Assembly: GCA_012270665.1 (NCBI GenBank)
Contig: JAAXHY010000176.1
Coordinates: 1-6,161, forward strand
Reading direction: 5' to 3'
DNA length: 6,161 bases
From: Dehalococcoidia bacterium
GTDB lineage: Bacteria; Chloroflexota; Dehalococcoidia; SAR202; UBA11138
Shown: positions 5,581-6,161 of the stretch, in pieces
How the letters are laid out: the number at the start of each line of letters is the position of its first letter
How positions within the stretch are numbered: position 1 is the first letter of the stretch
Notes under the pieces: model-generated
The model's database searches: none
Told to the model about the DNA's origin: nothing
Seen by the model: the letters and a program-made list of their open reading frames with translations, nothing else
Made by a program: the position numbers and the translations under genes

Positions 5581-6161
5581 CTGTACCTAATCCTGGGGTC
5601 CACTATCGAATAGGCGATGTCGGCGAGCAGGTTCGCCAGCACGAACGCAGTCGCGCCTATGAGCGTTATAGCCATAATGACCGGATAGTCGCGGTTCCAG
5701 ACGGATTCAATGGCGAGATTGCCGAGGCCCGGTATTCCGAAAAGCAGTTCCGCGATGAAGCTGGTGCCGAATATTCCGGCCATCGTGAACGCGAGGACGG
5801 TTATTATGGGTATCATGGCGTTCTTGAAGACGTGGCGATAGTCCACGAGCGCGGGGGATAGTCCCTTGGAATACGCCGTCCTGATGAAGTCCTGTCCCAT
5901 GACGTCCAGCGTGCTGGCGCGCATAAGTCTCAGAAGGCCCGCGACGCCCGGGATTCCCATAGTAACGGCGGGGCCGATGATTCTGACGTCCCAGAAGCCG
6001 CCCCATCCCGAACAGGGCAGGACATCGAGCTTGAGACAGGTAGCCCAGACGAATGCGGGAATGCTGACCATGATGGGAATGGACATCAGAATCAGAGCAA
6101 TCGCCACTACGGTGGGGTCCAGCCAGTTGCCCTGCTTGTGAGCGATGAAGAATCCGAGGGG
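5577..6161 (-). CDS. dppB: ABC transporter permease, DppB/OppB family; 5' end cut by window edge
   Basis: The reading frame is open to the right edge and gives 194 residues, the C-terminal 60% of a protein usually 310-340 long; the true start lies outside. An internal GTG at 6107 is not the start, because family-like sequence (PLGFFIAHKQGNWLD) continues upstream. The segment has at least three to four membrane helices, the EAA-like loop (DFIRTAYSKGLS, 91-102, through HVFKNAMIP), the FGIPGLG motif (141-147) and the family C-terminus SIVDPRIRY (185-193). It pairs with the DppC-type subunit whose start overlaps its stop by 4 bp. Substrate cannot be assigned from the permease alone. Confidence 0.93.
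   Translation of the reverse strand, partial: PLGFFIAHKQGNWLDPTVVAIALILMSIPIMVSIPAFVWATCLKLDVLPCSGWGGFWDVRIIGPAVTMGIPGVAGLLRLMRASTLDVMGQDFIRTAYSKGLSPALVDYRHVFKNAMIPIITVLAFTMAGIFGTSFIAELLFGIPGLGNLAIESVWNRDYPVIMAITLIGATAFVLANLLADIAYSIVDPRIRYR

Overview
The window reads as ordinary bacterial chromosome, moderately GC-rich, with almost all coding on the minus strand. Several features fit Chloroflexota of the Dehalococcoidia/SAR202 type: an ACL5-like aminopropyltransferase paired with a short prokaryotic SpeD, oligopeptide-type ABC permeases, a stand-alone 5'-3' flap nuclease, and a lipoprotein with a short collagen-like stretch. That placement is an inference from gene content, not a match to a known genome, and is of low to moderate confidence.

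Layout on the minus strand, read in the direction of transcription from right to left: (1) positions 6161-2701 hold a run of four genes, namely the C-terminal part of a DppB/OppB-type permease, a complete DppC/OppC-type permease (4-bp GTGA overlap), a D-2-hydroxyacid dehydrogenase (45-bp gap) and a stand-alone 5'-3' exonuclease (3-bp gap). (2) A tRNA-Arg(CCG) on the plus strand, with its own sigma70-type promoter, converges on the end of that run with only 6 bp between them. (3) A lipoprotein carrying a Gly-X-Y collagen-like segment and two beta-sandwich-like repeats is transcribed from a near-consensus TTGACA-N17-TATGAT promoter with a leader of about 120 nt. It is followed by a strong 13-bp hairpin. 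(4) A speD-speE polyamine pair has its own TATAAT box; the second gene runs off the left edge.

Together, SpeD supplies decarboxylated S-adenosylmethionine and the downstream transferase uses it to add an aminopropyl group. The transferase resembles thermospermine synthase (ACL5) more than classical spermidine synthase, so the end product may be thermospermine. The permease pair would import peptides or a similar solute with a binding protein and ATPases encoded outside the window. The dehydrogenase and nuclease are probably co-transcribed with it, without an obvious functional link. No mobile element, CRISPR array or clear novel defence system was found. The points most worth a second look are the ACL5-like transferase, the very proline-rich collagen segment with its recent 72-bp internal duplication, and the coupling of the nuclease to a metabolic operon.
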